Source: an uncultured bacterium (GTDB lineage: Bacteria > Cyanobacteriota > Vampirovibrionia > Gastranaerophilales > Gastranaerophilaceae). Taken from it: a stretch of 13,121 bases of DNA. The translations under genes were made by a program, and so were the position numbers. The notes under the pieces are model-generated. The model was not told the DNA's origin and made no database searches. It worked only from the letters and a program-made list of their open reading frames with translations. This document shows positions 1-7,374 of the stretch, piece after piece; position 1 is the stretch's first letter; each line of letters begins with the position of its first letter. The DNA is taken from positions 1-13,121 of the forward strand of contig URFH01000046.1 in assembly GCA_900547155.1 (NCBI GenBank), read 5' to 3'.

Positions 1-33
1 TATGAATATTAAAAACAATTTTTTCATAAGCAT
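1..33 (-). CDS. Partial 5' end of a probable exported protein
   Basis: Only the first 11 codons are inside the window; the gene continues past the left edge. The visible residues are M-L-M-K-K-L-F-L-I-F-I, a lysine pair followed by a hydrophobic run, as at the start of a signal peptide or membrane anchor. An AAGG ribosome binding site (minus strand, 43-40) lies 6 nt before the first ATG. A second in-frame ATG two codons later is a possible alternative start. A promoter and a long hairpin-rich leader precede it. The family cannot be identified from so few residues. Confidence 0.5.
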   Translation of the reverse strand, partial: MLMKKLFLIFI

Positions 34-241
34 ATTTTACCTTAAAAATTTTGTAGGCATAACAAACCAAAACATAACTATTACCTGAATAGATGTTTTT
101 GAGCTTATTAAATTGAACAAAGATTACCTGAATCTGTGTGGGATAGCCTCCCGGGCTATATAAACTATGCCTTCACGAAACCTGCCGCTACTCCGTACTT
201 TGTATTCGATGCCTGACCGAACCGTTTCAGGGTCTTTCGAC
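34..241 (-). ncRNA. Hairpin-rich 5' leader or small RNA, unassigned
   Basis: The stretch between the promoter at 248-276 and the ATG at 33 has no reading frame but is dense in small inverted repeats. On the minus strand, in order, these are GTC-GAAA-GAC just after the expected transcription start, CCTGA/TCAGG (231-212), ATAGCC/GGCTAT with loop CGGGA (159-143), AGATT/AATCT with loop CAGGT (135-121), and CTATT/AATAG with loop CAGGT (92-78). The part from about 240 to 140 is richer in G and C than its surroundings, as structured RNAs in AT-rich genomes often are. It matches no riboswitch or housekeeping RNA that I recognise. It could be a cis-regulatory leader of the partial gene or an independent small RNA. 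Confidence 0.4.
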
Positions 242-247
242 TTATTT

Positions 248-276
248 ATTATACACTACATTGTTAAAATTTTAAA
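248..276 (-). promoter_or_regulatory. Sigma-70-type promoter of the left-edge gene
   Basis: On the minus strand a -35 TTTAAA (276-271), a 17-bp spacer and a perfect -10 TATAAT (253-248) are present. Transcription would start near 241, giving a leader of about 208 nt before the ATG at 33. The same TTTAAA-17-TATAAT arrangement occurs before mscL. Confidence 0.55.
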
Positions 277-332
277 CTACTTAGATTTCAGCAGTCATAT
301 CCCTTGTCTGTAGGGTAAATACAGGCCTTTTT

Positions 333-809
333 TTACAAATCAGCCGTGCAATACGGGCATTTTGTCGCCTTTATGTCAATGACAGAAAAACATCTCGGGC
401 AGGATTTTGTCGTGCATTCTTCGTCTTTTGCGCACTCGGTTTTTGAGGCTCTGAGCTTATTTATCGCTTTAATCATTATAAAAACGGCAAAAGCAACAAG
501 AATAAACGAAATCAGCGTGTTAATAAAAATTCCGTAATTTATTGTGACAGCACCTGCCGCCTGCGCAGCCTCGAGGGACGGGTATTTGAGAATTTCGCCG
601 TTAGAATCGGGCAAAGTCAGATATAAATTGGAAAAATCGACCTTTCCCATCATCCAGCCCAACGGCGGCATGATAACGTCTTTCACCATGGAATCAACAA
701 TTTTCCCGAAAGCCGCACCGATAATTATACCCACAGCCATATCAACCACGTTGCCTCTCAGCGCAAAAGTCTTGAATTCATTCAAATTTCTTTTCAAAAA
801 GCCCGTCAT
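333..809 (-). CDS. mscL: Large-conductance mechanosensitive channel MscL
   Basis: MscL is an inner-membrane homopentamer that opens under membrane tension and releases solutes during hypo-osmotic shock. The 158-residue protein has the family hallmarks: an N-terminal amphipathic start, the first membrane helix with [20 protein letters not shown] (about 16-35), the MPPLG turn after it (48-52), a periplasmic loop, and a second helix (about 93-115). The C-terminal tail carries two CxxC pairs (C137/C140 and C151/C154) in a zinc-ribbon-like arrangement seen in a subset of MscL proteins and absent from E. coli MscL. The start was placed at the inner ATG (809) because a perfect AGGAGG lies 5 nt upstream; the longer frame starting at 830 would put that site inside the gene. 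It is a single gene, divergent from the addB-like gene. Confidence 0.95.
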   Translation of the reverse strand: MTGFLKRNLNEFKTFALRGNVVDMAVGIIIGAAFGKIVDSMVKDVIMPPLGWMMGKVDFSNLYLTLPDSNGEILKYPSLEAAQAAGAVTINYGIFINTLISFILVAFAVFIMIKAINKLRASKTECAKDEECTTKSCPRCFSVIDIKATKCPYCTADL

Positions 810-828
810 GTGAACCTCCTTTTGTTGC

Positions 829-857
829 ATTATAAATTATTCCGAAAAATTTTTAAA
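829..857 (-). promoter_or_regulatory. mscL promoter
   Basis: On the minus strand -35 TTTAAA (857-852), a 17-bp spacer and -10 TATAAT (834-829). The predicted transcript starts near 822, so the AGGAGG ribosome binding site (820-815) lies almost at the 5' end of a very short leader. Confidence 0.6.
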
Positions 858-960
858 TTATATGACAGAATAACAGACAAAGGCAGATTTCACCATCCGC
901 AAAGCCTGAATTATTAAGTTTTTTTATCATAAAATTTGCCTTTATGCGCGGAATTTTATC

Positions 961-981
961 TGCTATAATTTTGTGAGGAGG
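961..981 (+). promoter_or_regulatory. Extended -10 promoter and strong RBS of the addB-like gene
   Basis: TGCTATAAT (961-969) is an extended -10 with a perfect TATAAT; no convincing -35 is seen. GAGGAGG (975-981) ends 4 nt before the ATG at 986. If this -10 is used, transcription starts at or just before the ribosome binding site, giving a minimal leader. The strong site fixes the start of the gene. Confidence 0.5.
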
Positions 982-985
982 CAAA

Positions 986-3580
986 ATGGCAAAGATTTTT
1001 AATAATTCTGCTTTTTTTTCGGGGCTGCTGAATACAATTTTCAAAGAAGCTGATTTAGGAAAAACGCTGCTTTCCGACTATCTTGCAGAAAACCTCCTCG
1101 CACAAATTTGCAAAAATCACTTTTCAGAACACAAAATCCTTAAAAATCTCCTGAAATCACCCGCATTTTTTAAAGAATTGCATACAATTTTTTCAAATTT
1201 CACCCTGAATTCAATCCCGCCAGAAGAATTGCTCAATGCGGCTGAAAACCTCGAAAAAACCGATAAAGAGCGACTTTTGCCAATCATAAATACTTATGAA
1301 AAATACCAAAAAATTCTGATTCAAAACGATTTTCTGGACAATGCGTCAGCCTGCGGATTTTTGCTTGAAAATATTGATAAAATTGAAAATTACAAAACCA
1401 GCGAGCCCGTTTTTGTCAGCAAATTCAATGAATTGGGCGAAAAACAGATTGAACTTCTTGAAAAACTTTATGAAAAAGTCCTGCCCGCAAAACCTCCTGA
1501 AATTACCGCACAAAACCGTGAAGCCTTTGTTTACGAGGATATTCTCGGCGAAATTGAGGGGATTGGCGAAAAAATCAGAACGCTTTGCACAAACGGCGCA
1601 AAATTAAGTGAAATCGGGATTTTTATACGGGATTTTAATACGCGCCAGAAGCTCGCAGGGCTCTTTAAAACCCTTGAAATACCCACTGACGCAGGGATTT
1701 CAAGCGAAAATTTTGAAAATTTCAAACGAACACTCGCAAGGAATTTCAAAATCTGCAAAATCCTCGAAAATATGGGGCTGGAAGAATTTTCCACAAACGG
1801 ATTTGCCCTAAAACGCCGCCTGCCGCGCTCAGACGAAGAAATTTTGAATGAAGAACTGAATTTCCACCTGAAAAACCTGCTGACAGAAACGCTAGAGGAC
1901 AGTTTTGTGCGCGACCGCCTACTTTCATTGCAGGACGCGGGTCAGCCGTTTTTAAATCTGCTGTTTTCTAACCTTGAGCTTTTAAACGAAAGCCAAAAGT
2001 CCGCACTTTTGCAGGAAATCGGCGCCATAAAAGGGTTTTACTCGCTTTATATTGAAGAAAAACACCTTGAAGCCGTTTCAATTACCGCAGCAAAATTCAA
2101 CATTGAAAAAGAACCGCTCGCCGCAATCCTAGGGCGGATAAAGGGGATTTTTTCAATCTATAAAAATATTTTTGAAACAAAACTTCCCGCAGAAGTGCTG
2201 GCGGAAATTGCGCAAAGCGCCGGCGAAAACCGCATTCCGGAGGGGGATTTCGTTTCTATTTGCGCTTTTGGGTCGCATAAAAGTTTCAAATACGTATTTC
2301 TCCCCGCGATGACCGAAAACTCGCTTCCGCAGAAAAACAGCGCAGTAAACCTGCTTTCGCCGGAGGGGAACAAAAAACTTTCTTCAATATTGGGCAAAAT
2401 TCACCCGCGATACCGCTTTTTCACAAAAACGGACGGGCAACATCTTGAAGACGAATGGCTTATTTTCCTCGAAGCCTGTGCGTGCGCAAAAGAATACATT
2501 TATTTTTCAACGCATAAATTTGAGGACAAAAAAAGCTGCGCGCCGTCGGCTTATTTTCTTCAAACAGCCAAATCGCCTGTATATGTTGAAAAAAACGGGG
2601 AAAACAACACAAAATTATACAAAAATTCGTCTTTTAAACAGCAGAGCCCTGAAAAAGTTATAAATGAAGATGAAATTTTAAAACTCAACCCCTCCGCGGT
2701 TTCTACATACTTGAAATGTCCGAAAAAGTACTATTTTAAAGGGCTTTTAAACCTGAAAGAGCAGTCAACATTCGCCGCAAACTACGGAAACATCGTTCAT
2801 GCGGTGTTTGAGGTGTTTTTGAGCAAATATCTTGACAGTTTTAACAGGGAAACGATGTTTGTGCTTTCAGATATCCTGTTTAATTCCGTTAATGACCCGC
2901 AAACCGCTCAGGAAGCAGGTTTTTCAGAATTAATTATTGAACTTGTCAGCGCAACCGAAAAACTTGCGCTTGCGCAAATGAAAATGAATTTTGAAAACGC
3001 AATTGAAGAATTATACAAAAACGGATGGTTTTCAGCCGTGCCAGACAGGGCTTTTTGCGAATTGCCCTTTTCTTTCAAAGCTCCGGAGCTAAACGGGGTG
3101 GTTTTTGACGGGCGAATTGACGCAATGCTCGAAAAAAACGGTGAATTTTCGATTATTGACTTCAAAACAGGCAAAAACAAAGACAATGACCTGAATTACG
3201 CGCTAAGTGAATACGGAGTGAATTTTTTCACAAAAACAGGGCGTGCACCGTTGAATATTGAGGATTATCAGAAAAAATACGACTACCAGATCCCGATTTA
3301 TTACCTCGCAAGCCAGAATGCGCAAAATCTCGCGGAGTTTAAAGGCAAAGTCGCAAAACTCGGGCTTGAATACATAAGGCCAAAAAACCTCCACGGCGGT
3401 TACAGGAGCGATTTTGCGCCCGCTGACACAGTAGAAATGTTCAGGTACAAAATTCTGGAAAACCTCAAAAAAACAGTTATAGACAAAATCAGAGAAAGCG
3501 AAGAATTTGCCTGCGCCGACGATTTTCAGTGCGCAGAATGCACATTTGCGTGCCTTTGCGACCGCAGGGAGGACGAATGA
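986..3580 (+). CDS. addB: AddB-like PD-(D/E)XK exonuclease subunit
   Basis: This is the likely nuclease subunit of an AddAB-type helicase-nuclease that resects double-strand breaks for RecA loading. The C-terminal third is a RecB-family nuclease: LNPSAVSTYLKCPKKYYF (about 567-584), H605 in GNIVHAVFE, D712 in GRIDAMLE, then D725 and K727 in IIDFKTGK. C578 together with C849, C852 and C858 reproduces the C-x2-C-x5-C plus distant Cys pattern of the AddB iron-sulfur clamp. The N-terminal part is a degenerate helicase-like region. At 864 residues it is clearly shorter than typical AddB (about 1,150), and no Walker A motif is visible near the N terminus. The start is supported by GAGGAGG 4 nt upstream. 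The stop overlaps the next gene's ATG, which indicates coupling to the helicase partner. Confidence 0.85.
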   Translation: MAKIFNNSAFFSGLLNTIFKEADLGKTLLSDYLAENLLAQICKNHFSEHKILKNLLKSPAFFKELHTIFSNFTLNSIPPEELLNAAENLEKTDKERLLPIINTYEKYQKILIQNDFLDNASACGFLLENIDKIENYKTSEPVFVSKFNELGEKQIELLEKLYEKVLPAKPPEITAQNREAFVYEDILGEIEGIGEKIRTLCTNGAKLSEIGIFIRDFNTRQKLAGLFKTLEIPTDAGISSENFENFKRTLARNFKICKILENMGLEEFSTNGFALKRRLPRSDEEILNEELNFHLKNLLTETLEDSFVRDRLLSLQDAGQPFLNLLFSNLELLNESQKSALLQEIGAIKGFYSLYIEEKHLEAVSITAAKFNIEKEPLAAILGRIKGIFSIYKNIFETKLPAEVLAEIAQSAGENRIPEGDFVSICAFGSHKSFKYVFLPAMTENSLPQKNSAVNLLSPEGNKKLSSILGKIHPRYRFFTKTDGQHLEDEWLIFLEACACAKEYIYFSTHKFEDKKSCAPSAYFLQTAKSPVYVEKNGENNTKLYKNSSFKQQSPEKVINEDEILKLNPSAVSTYLKCPKKYYFKGLLNLKEQSTFAANYGNIVHAVFEVFLSKYLDSFNRETMFVLSDILFNSVNDPQTAQEAGFSELIIELVSATEKLALAQMKMNFENAIEELYKNGWFSAVPDRAFCELPFSFKAPELNGVVFDGRIDAMLEKNGEFSIIDFKTGKNKDNDLNYALSEYGVNFFTKTGRAPLNIEDYQKKYDYQIPIYYLASQNAQNLAEFKGKVAKLGLEYIRPKNLHGGYRSDFAPADTVEMFRYKILENLKKTVIDKIRESEEFACADDFQCAECTFACLCDRREDE

Positions 3581-6075
3581 TTGAAGATTTAATAAAAGAA
3601 CTCAACCCGCAGCAGACAAAAGCCGTCCTGAACCCTTGCAAATCCTGCACAAAAATCGTTGCAGGCGCAGGAACCGGAAAAACAAAAATTATCTCAAAAA
3701 GGTTCACAAAACTGGTGCTGGAACTCGAAAACGAGGGCATAGAAAACGCTGCACAGCGGATTCTTGTAATAACTTTTACGGATAAAGCAGCGGGCGAGAT
3801 GAAAGGGCGGATTATTTCCGAGCTTGAGAATTCGGCTGCTGGCGCGGGCAATCAGGATTTGTGGATTTCGACTTTTCATAGTTTTTGCAGCAGAATTTTG
3901 AAAAAACACTCAATTGACGCAGGGCTTTCGCCCTCTTTCAAGCTCGCGGAGGAAACGGCCCTCGCAAACCTTTACGAAAACATCCTGAAACGCATACGCT
4001 ACGGCGAAGTTGAACAAATTAAAGATTTCAAAGAAATTTGTGAAAATCTGGGGATTGACGGGGCGATTCTGGGGGTTGAAAGCCTGAAAAACCTTGCTTC
4101 GCTGGAGGAAATTGACTCGATTCTTGCGCAAATTTCAGAAATTATTAAAAAAATCAAATCACTCGGACTTACACCGAAAGAATTTTACGAAAAATCCGTC
4201 AAATCAATAAAAAGGCTCTCGCTGGTTCTTGAAAACACGCCTTTTAAATTTGAATCAAAAGAAGATTACGCGCAGTTTTGGAGCGAGCATTTTAAAGAAT
4301 ATACGGACGATTTTTGCGATTTTGACACAGGGGTTTTTGACGAAATCGCAAGCACAAAGGTGATTCTGGACAAATTCGGCAAACGAAAAGCCTCCGAGTA
4401 CGGCTATGCGCAGGGATTTCCCGAGAATTTGAAAGAAATCGAAGAAATCGAAATCCATCTGACAAAACTCATTGCGCTGATTTATGCAATTTACCAGAAT
4501 GAGCTTGAACGCGCTGATTTGGCGGATTTTGACGATTTAATCAACAAAACCATCACAATTATGAAAGAAAATCCGCTGATTCGGGCTTATTATCAGGATT
4601 TTTTCAAACATATCATCATAGACGAATTTCAAGACACAAACGGCGCGCAGCTGGAGCTTATTGAGCTTTTGCTCAATCCGCAGGCGCCGAATTTGACGTT
4701 TGTGGGCGACAGAAAACAGTCAATTTACGGATTTCGTCATGCGGTGATGGAAAACCTCGAAGTTCTTCACAAAAACGCGGAAAAGCGCTACAAAAGGCAG
4801 TTTGAGCCGATAAATCTTTCTTTAAACTACCGTTCGACGAGCGAGGTGCTCAATGCGGTGAATTTTGTTACGGAAAAAGAGCTCGGGCTTGAAGATGAAA
4901 AGATTTTTGCGGGAATCGACCGTCCGCCCTGCCCCGACAACGTTTTTGTCACGTCGGTTGAGGGTTTTGAGAACGCTCATGAGCAAAAAGTATGCGAGGC
5001 AAAGCACATTGCCGACGAAATTTTGAAACTGAAAGAGCGCGACCGCGCTGATTACAAGGATTTTGCCATTCTTGTAAAATCTCATGCTCAGGCGGATTTG
5101 CTGGAGAAATATCTGCAAAAAAAGGACATTCCCGCCCTGAAAAAAGTCAACACGGGCTACTTTTTGAGCCCGGTGATTAAAAATGTGACTGCGCTTTTGA
5201 GGCTTGCAAAAAATATCAACGACGAGCTCGCTTTTGTTCGCATTTTGAAGATTAATTTCAGCGAGGCGCAGATTTACAGGTTTAAAACCGCGCTGGATAA
5301 GGTTTTGCTTGAGGAAATGGAGTTTGAGGAGCTTAAAAAGCTCAATTTAGCGCAAAAATATTTCGTTGCTGCACAAAAGCTTGAAAAAAGTGAAATTGCT
5401 GAATTTTCAAGCTCGCTTTTTGAAACCGTAAAGAACGCAAGAAGCACTGCGGACAACCTTTTGGAGCTTTATTACAAGCTTGTTTTTGAAATTAAGCCAT
5501 ATCCGCAGCTGAACGAATTTGAGCTTTATAAAGCGCAAAATGAGCTGCTTGTTTTTGAAAAAATCCTCGCAGATTTTATGCAAACAGGCGATTATGTAAG
5601 CGCAGCAACGTTTTTGGACTACATCGAGCGGATGTCAAAGGACAAAAGCTTTGAGCTGCCGTCTGTTGCGGCAAAAGAGCCCGACGCAGTGCAGATTTTG
5701 ACGATTCATGCAAGCAAAGGGCTTGAATTTGATTATGTGTTTGTTTGCGCAATTTCTTCCTCCTCGCGGTCTTTCGGGGGCGGAGGATTAATGACTTTTG
5801 ACATGCAATTCGGCGAAAAACCCGGGTTCGGCTTGATTTTGAACAAATTCAACGACAAAACAACCCCAAAAGCCGTGCTATACAAAGAAATCTGGAAAAA
5901 ACCGCGCGAAGAAGCCGAAGCCCTGCGGCTTTTCTACGTAGCGGTCAGCCGCGCAAAGAAATATTTAAACGTTATGAGTTTTGAGCCTTTCGGGAATAAC
6001 GGCTCGATTAAACCTGCTGCGTATATTTGCGATTTAGGGGATTTTTTAGAGGAAGACGCGCCGATTTTCGGCTAG
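3577..6075 (+). CDS. addA: AddA/UvrD-like superfamily 1 helicase
   Basis: This is an ATP-dependent 3'-5' DNA helicase of the UvrD/RecB/AddA class and the probable motor of the pair with the upstream nuclease. Motifs run in order: Walker A VAGAGTGKT (K35), motif Ia VITFTDKAAGEMKGRI, STFHSFC, Walker B DEFQDT (349-354), motif III FVGDRKQSIYGFR, motif IV LNYRST, motif V LTIHASKGLEFDYVFV, and motif VI FYVAVSRAKKY (R792). The protein is 832 residues and ends about 40 residues after motif VI. The C-terminal nuclease domain of B. subtilis-type AddA (about 1,230 residues) is therefore absent. The start was set at the ATG at 3577, which overlaps the upstream TGA (ATGA) and has AGGGAGG before it. A longer in-frame start at 3529 lies inside the upstream gene. 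Confidence 0.85.
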   Translation: MIEDLIKELNPQQTKAVLNPCKSCTKIVAGAGTGKTKIISKRFTKLVLELENEGIENAAQRILVITFTDKAAGEMKGRIISELENSAAGAGNQDLWISTFHSFCSRILKKHSIDAGLSPSFKLAEETALANLYENILKRIRYGEVEQIKDFKEICENLGIDGAILGVESLKNLASLEEIDSILAQISEIIKKIKSLGLTPKEFYEKSVKSIKRLSLVLENTPFKFESKEDYAQFWSEHFKEYTDDFCDFDTGVFDEIASTKVILDKFGKRKASEYGYAQGFPENLKEIEEIEIHLTKLIALIYAIYQNELERADLADFDDLINKTITIMKENPLIRAYYQDFFKHIIIDEFQDTNGAQLELIELLLNPQAPNLTFVGDRKQSIYGFRHAVMENLEVLHKNAEKRYKRQFEPINLSLNYRSTSEVLNAVNFVTEKELGLEDEKIFAGIDRPPCPDNVFVTSVEGFENAHEQKVCEAKHIADEILKLKERDRADYKDFAILVKSHAQADLLEKYLQKKDIPALKKVNTGYFLSPVIKNVTALLRLAKNINDELAFVRILKINFSEAQIYRFKTALDKVLLEEMEFEELKKLNLAQKYFVAAQKLEKSEIAEFSSSLFETVKNARSTADNLLELYYKLVFEIKPYPQLNEFELYKAQNELLVFEKILADFMQTGDYVSAATFLDYIERMSKDKSFELPSVAAKEPDAVQILTIHASKGLEFDYVFVCAISSSSRSFGGGGLMTFDMQFGEKPGFGLILNKFNDKTTPKAVLYKEIWKKPREEAEALRLFYVAVSRAKKYLNVMSFEPFGNNGSIKPAAYICDLGDFLEEDAPIFG

Positions 6076-6094
6076 ATTGCGTTTTTGCGGTTGC

Positions 6095-6111
6095 GCGGCA
6101 ATGAACGCCGC
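6095..6111 (+). terminator. Weak hairpin after the helicase gene
   Basis: GCGGC/GCCGC with a 7-nt loop lies 20 nt after the helicase stop. It is followed by TAAAAAA rather than a T-run, so it is not a classic intrinsic terminator. It may protect the mRNA end or have no role. Confidence 0.2.
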
Positions 6112-6149
6112 TAAAAAACGGGGTTCAGCTAAACAAATTTGCCCGATTA

Positions 6150-6178
6150 TTGGAAAATTTCGTTTTTTGTGTTAAAAT
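6150..6178 (+). promoter_or_regulatory. efp promoter
   Basis: -35 TTGGAA (6150-6155), a 17-bp spacer and an extended -10 TGTTAAAAT (6170-6178). Transcription would start near 6185, about 22 nt before the efp ATG, with GAGGA at 6196-6200 as ribosome binding site. The same TGTTAAAAT occurs in the promoter of the prepilin-like gene. Confidence 0.5.
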
Positions 6179-6206
6179 CCAAAACATCAGAAAATGAGGA
6201 AAATCT

Positions 6207-6764
6207 ATGATTTCAGTAAATGATTTAAAAACAGGATTAACTATTGAACTCGACAACGGCCTGTGGTCTGTTGTTGAATTTTTACACGTAAAACCCGGAA
6301 AAGGCGCAGCTTTTGTAAGAACAAAGCTTAAAAACGTCGAATCCGGAAACGTTCTGGAAAAAACTTTCAGAGCCGGCGAAAAAGTTGCAAAAGCTTCTTT
6401 GGACAAACGAGAAATGCAGTTCCTTTACAAAGAAGGCAACGATTATATTATGATGGACAACGAATCTTACGAACAGCTCGCTGTTACGGCTGCTCACATC
6501 GGCGACGGCGTGAAATATCTCAAAGATAATATGGAAGTTTCCATTCTTATGCATGACGGACGTATTATCGGCGTAGATATCCCGAATCACGTTGAGCTTG
6601 AAGTCGTTGACACCCCTCCGGCTGAAAAAGGCAACACTGCTCAGGGCGGAACAAAACCGGCAACCCTTGAAACAGGCGCAGTTGTAAACGTTCCGTTCTT
6701 CATCTCTAACGGTGACAGAATCAGAGTTGACACAAGAACCAACGAATACCTCGACAGAGCGTAA
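6207..6764 (+). CDS. efp: Translation elongation factor P
   Basis: EF-P binds the ribosome between the P and E sites and relieves stalling at proline stretches. The 185-residue length is standard for bacterial EF-P. The N-terminal KOW-like domain carries the tip loop [15 protein letters not shown]32 in PGKG is the position that is modified in many bacteria. The central and C-terminal OB domains follow, with the family-typical ending [17 protein letters not shown]. No modifying enzyme gene is present in the window, so the modification state is unknown. The gene is followed 95 nt later by accB, a neighbour pair usual in Cyanobacteria. The gap holds only a weak AAGG/CCTT hairpin, so read-through into accB is likely. 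Confidence 0.97.
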   Translation: MISVNDLKTGLTIELDNGLWSVVEFLHVKPGKGAAFVRTKLKNVESGNVLEKTFRAGEKVAKASLDKREMQFLYKEGNDYIMMDNESYEQLAVTAAHIGDGVKYLKDNMEVSILMHDGRIIGVDIPNHVELEVVDTPPAEKGNTAQGGTKPATLETGAVVNVPFFISNGDRIRVDTRTNEYLDRA

Positions 6765-6859
6765 AAATAAGGATTTTTCCCTTTTTAATAAATTCAGGGG
6801 AAATTTTTTCAGAAGTTCCGGCAACTCCGCTCAAGGACTACAAAATAAAGGACAAAGCA

Positions 6860-7318
6860 ATGAAGTTTGAATTAGATTATATTGAAAAACTTGTCAATCT
6901 GGTTTCAGAAAGCAATTTATCAGAATTAACGCTTGAAGAAGCAGAAAAGGCAATCGTTATTAAGAAAGAAAACACGGTAGTAACCGCACAAACGGTTCTT
7001 CCGCAGGCAGTTATGCCCGCAGCAGCACCCGCGCAGGCAGCTGCGCCGGCTCCTGTTGAGCAGCCAAAAGAAGAAGTTCCGGCAGGTTCACCTGTTACAT
7101 CTCCGATGGTCGGCGTGTTCTACAAGTCCCCATCTCCGGGAGTAAAACCTTTTGTTGAAGTAGGTTCGCTTGTTTCAGCAGGACAGGTTGTATGTATTAT
7201 TGAAGCTATGAAACATATGAACGAAATCGAATCAGAAGTTTCGGGAAAAGTCACCAAAATCTGCGTAGAAGACGGGCAGGCTGTTGAATACGGGCAGGTT
7301 TTGATGTATGTAGAATAA
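6860..7318 (+). CDS. accB: Biotin carboxyl carrier protein of acetyl-CoA carboxylase
   Basis: AccB carries biotin between the biotin carboxylase and carboxyltransferase of acetyl-CoA carboxylase, the first committed step of fatty acid synthesis. The 152-residue protein has a short N-terminal domain (about 1-40), an Ala/Pro-rich flexible linker (about 45-75), and a C-terminal biotinyl domain with TSPMVGVFY and the biotinylation site [10 protein letters not shown], where K118 is the expected biotinyl lysine. AAAGGA at 6847-6852 lies 7 nt before the ATG. It probably shares the efp transcript and is closed by the strong hairpin right after its stop. accC is not adjacent within the window. Confidence 0.96.
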   Translation: MKFELDYIEKLVNLVSESNLSELTLEEAEKAIVIKKENTVVTAQTVLPQAVMPAAAPAQAAAPAPVEQPKEEVPAGSPVTSPMVGVFYKSPSPGVKPFVEVGSLVSAGQVVCIIEAMKHMNEIESEVSGKVTKICVEDGQAVEYGQVLMYVE

Positions 7319-7343
7319 AAAATTATTCAAAATATCAAAAACT

Positions 7344-7374
7344 AAAAGAGGAGCTTTTAAAGGCTCCTCTTTTT
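7344..7374. terminator. Bidirectional intrinsic terminator between accB and the prepilin-like gene
   Basis: AAAAGAGGAGC (7344-7354) pairs perfectly with GCTCCTCTTTT (7363-7373) around a short loop, with A-runs and T-runs on the two sides. It ends the rightward efp-accB transcript. Read leftward, it begins at the stop codon of the convergent prepilin-like gene and can end that transcript too. Confidence 0.85.

Noticed and set aside
140..160. GGGAGGCTATC in the leader resembles the 3' end of the lysine riboswitch
   Set aside because: None of the other conserved lysine riboswitch core segments is present upstream, so the match is taken as chance.
831..985. Upstream extension of the addB-like gene carrying a missing Walker A region
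   Set aside because: The ATG at 986 has a strong ribosome binding site and a -10 box immediately upstream, and the 155-bp gap holds two divergent promoters rather than coding sequence, so a frameshifted N terminus is not supported here.
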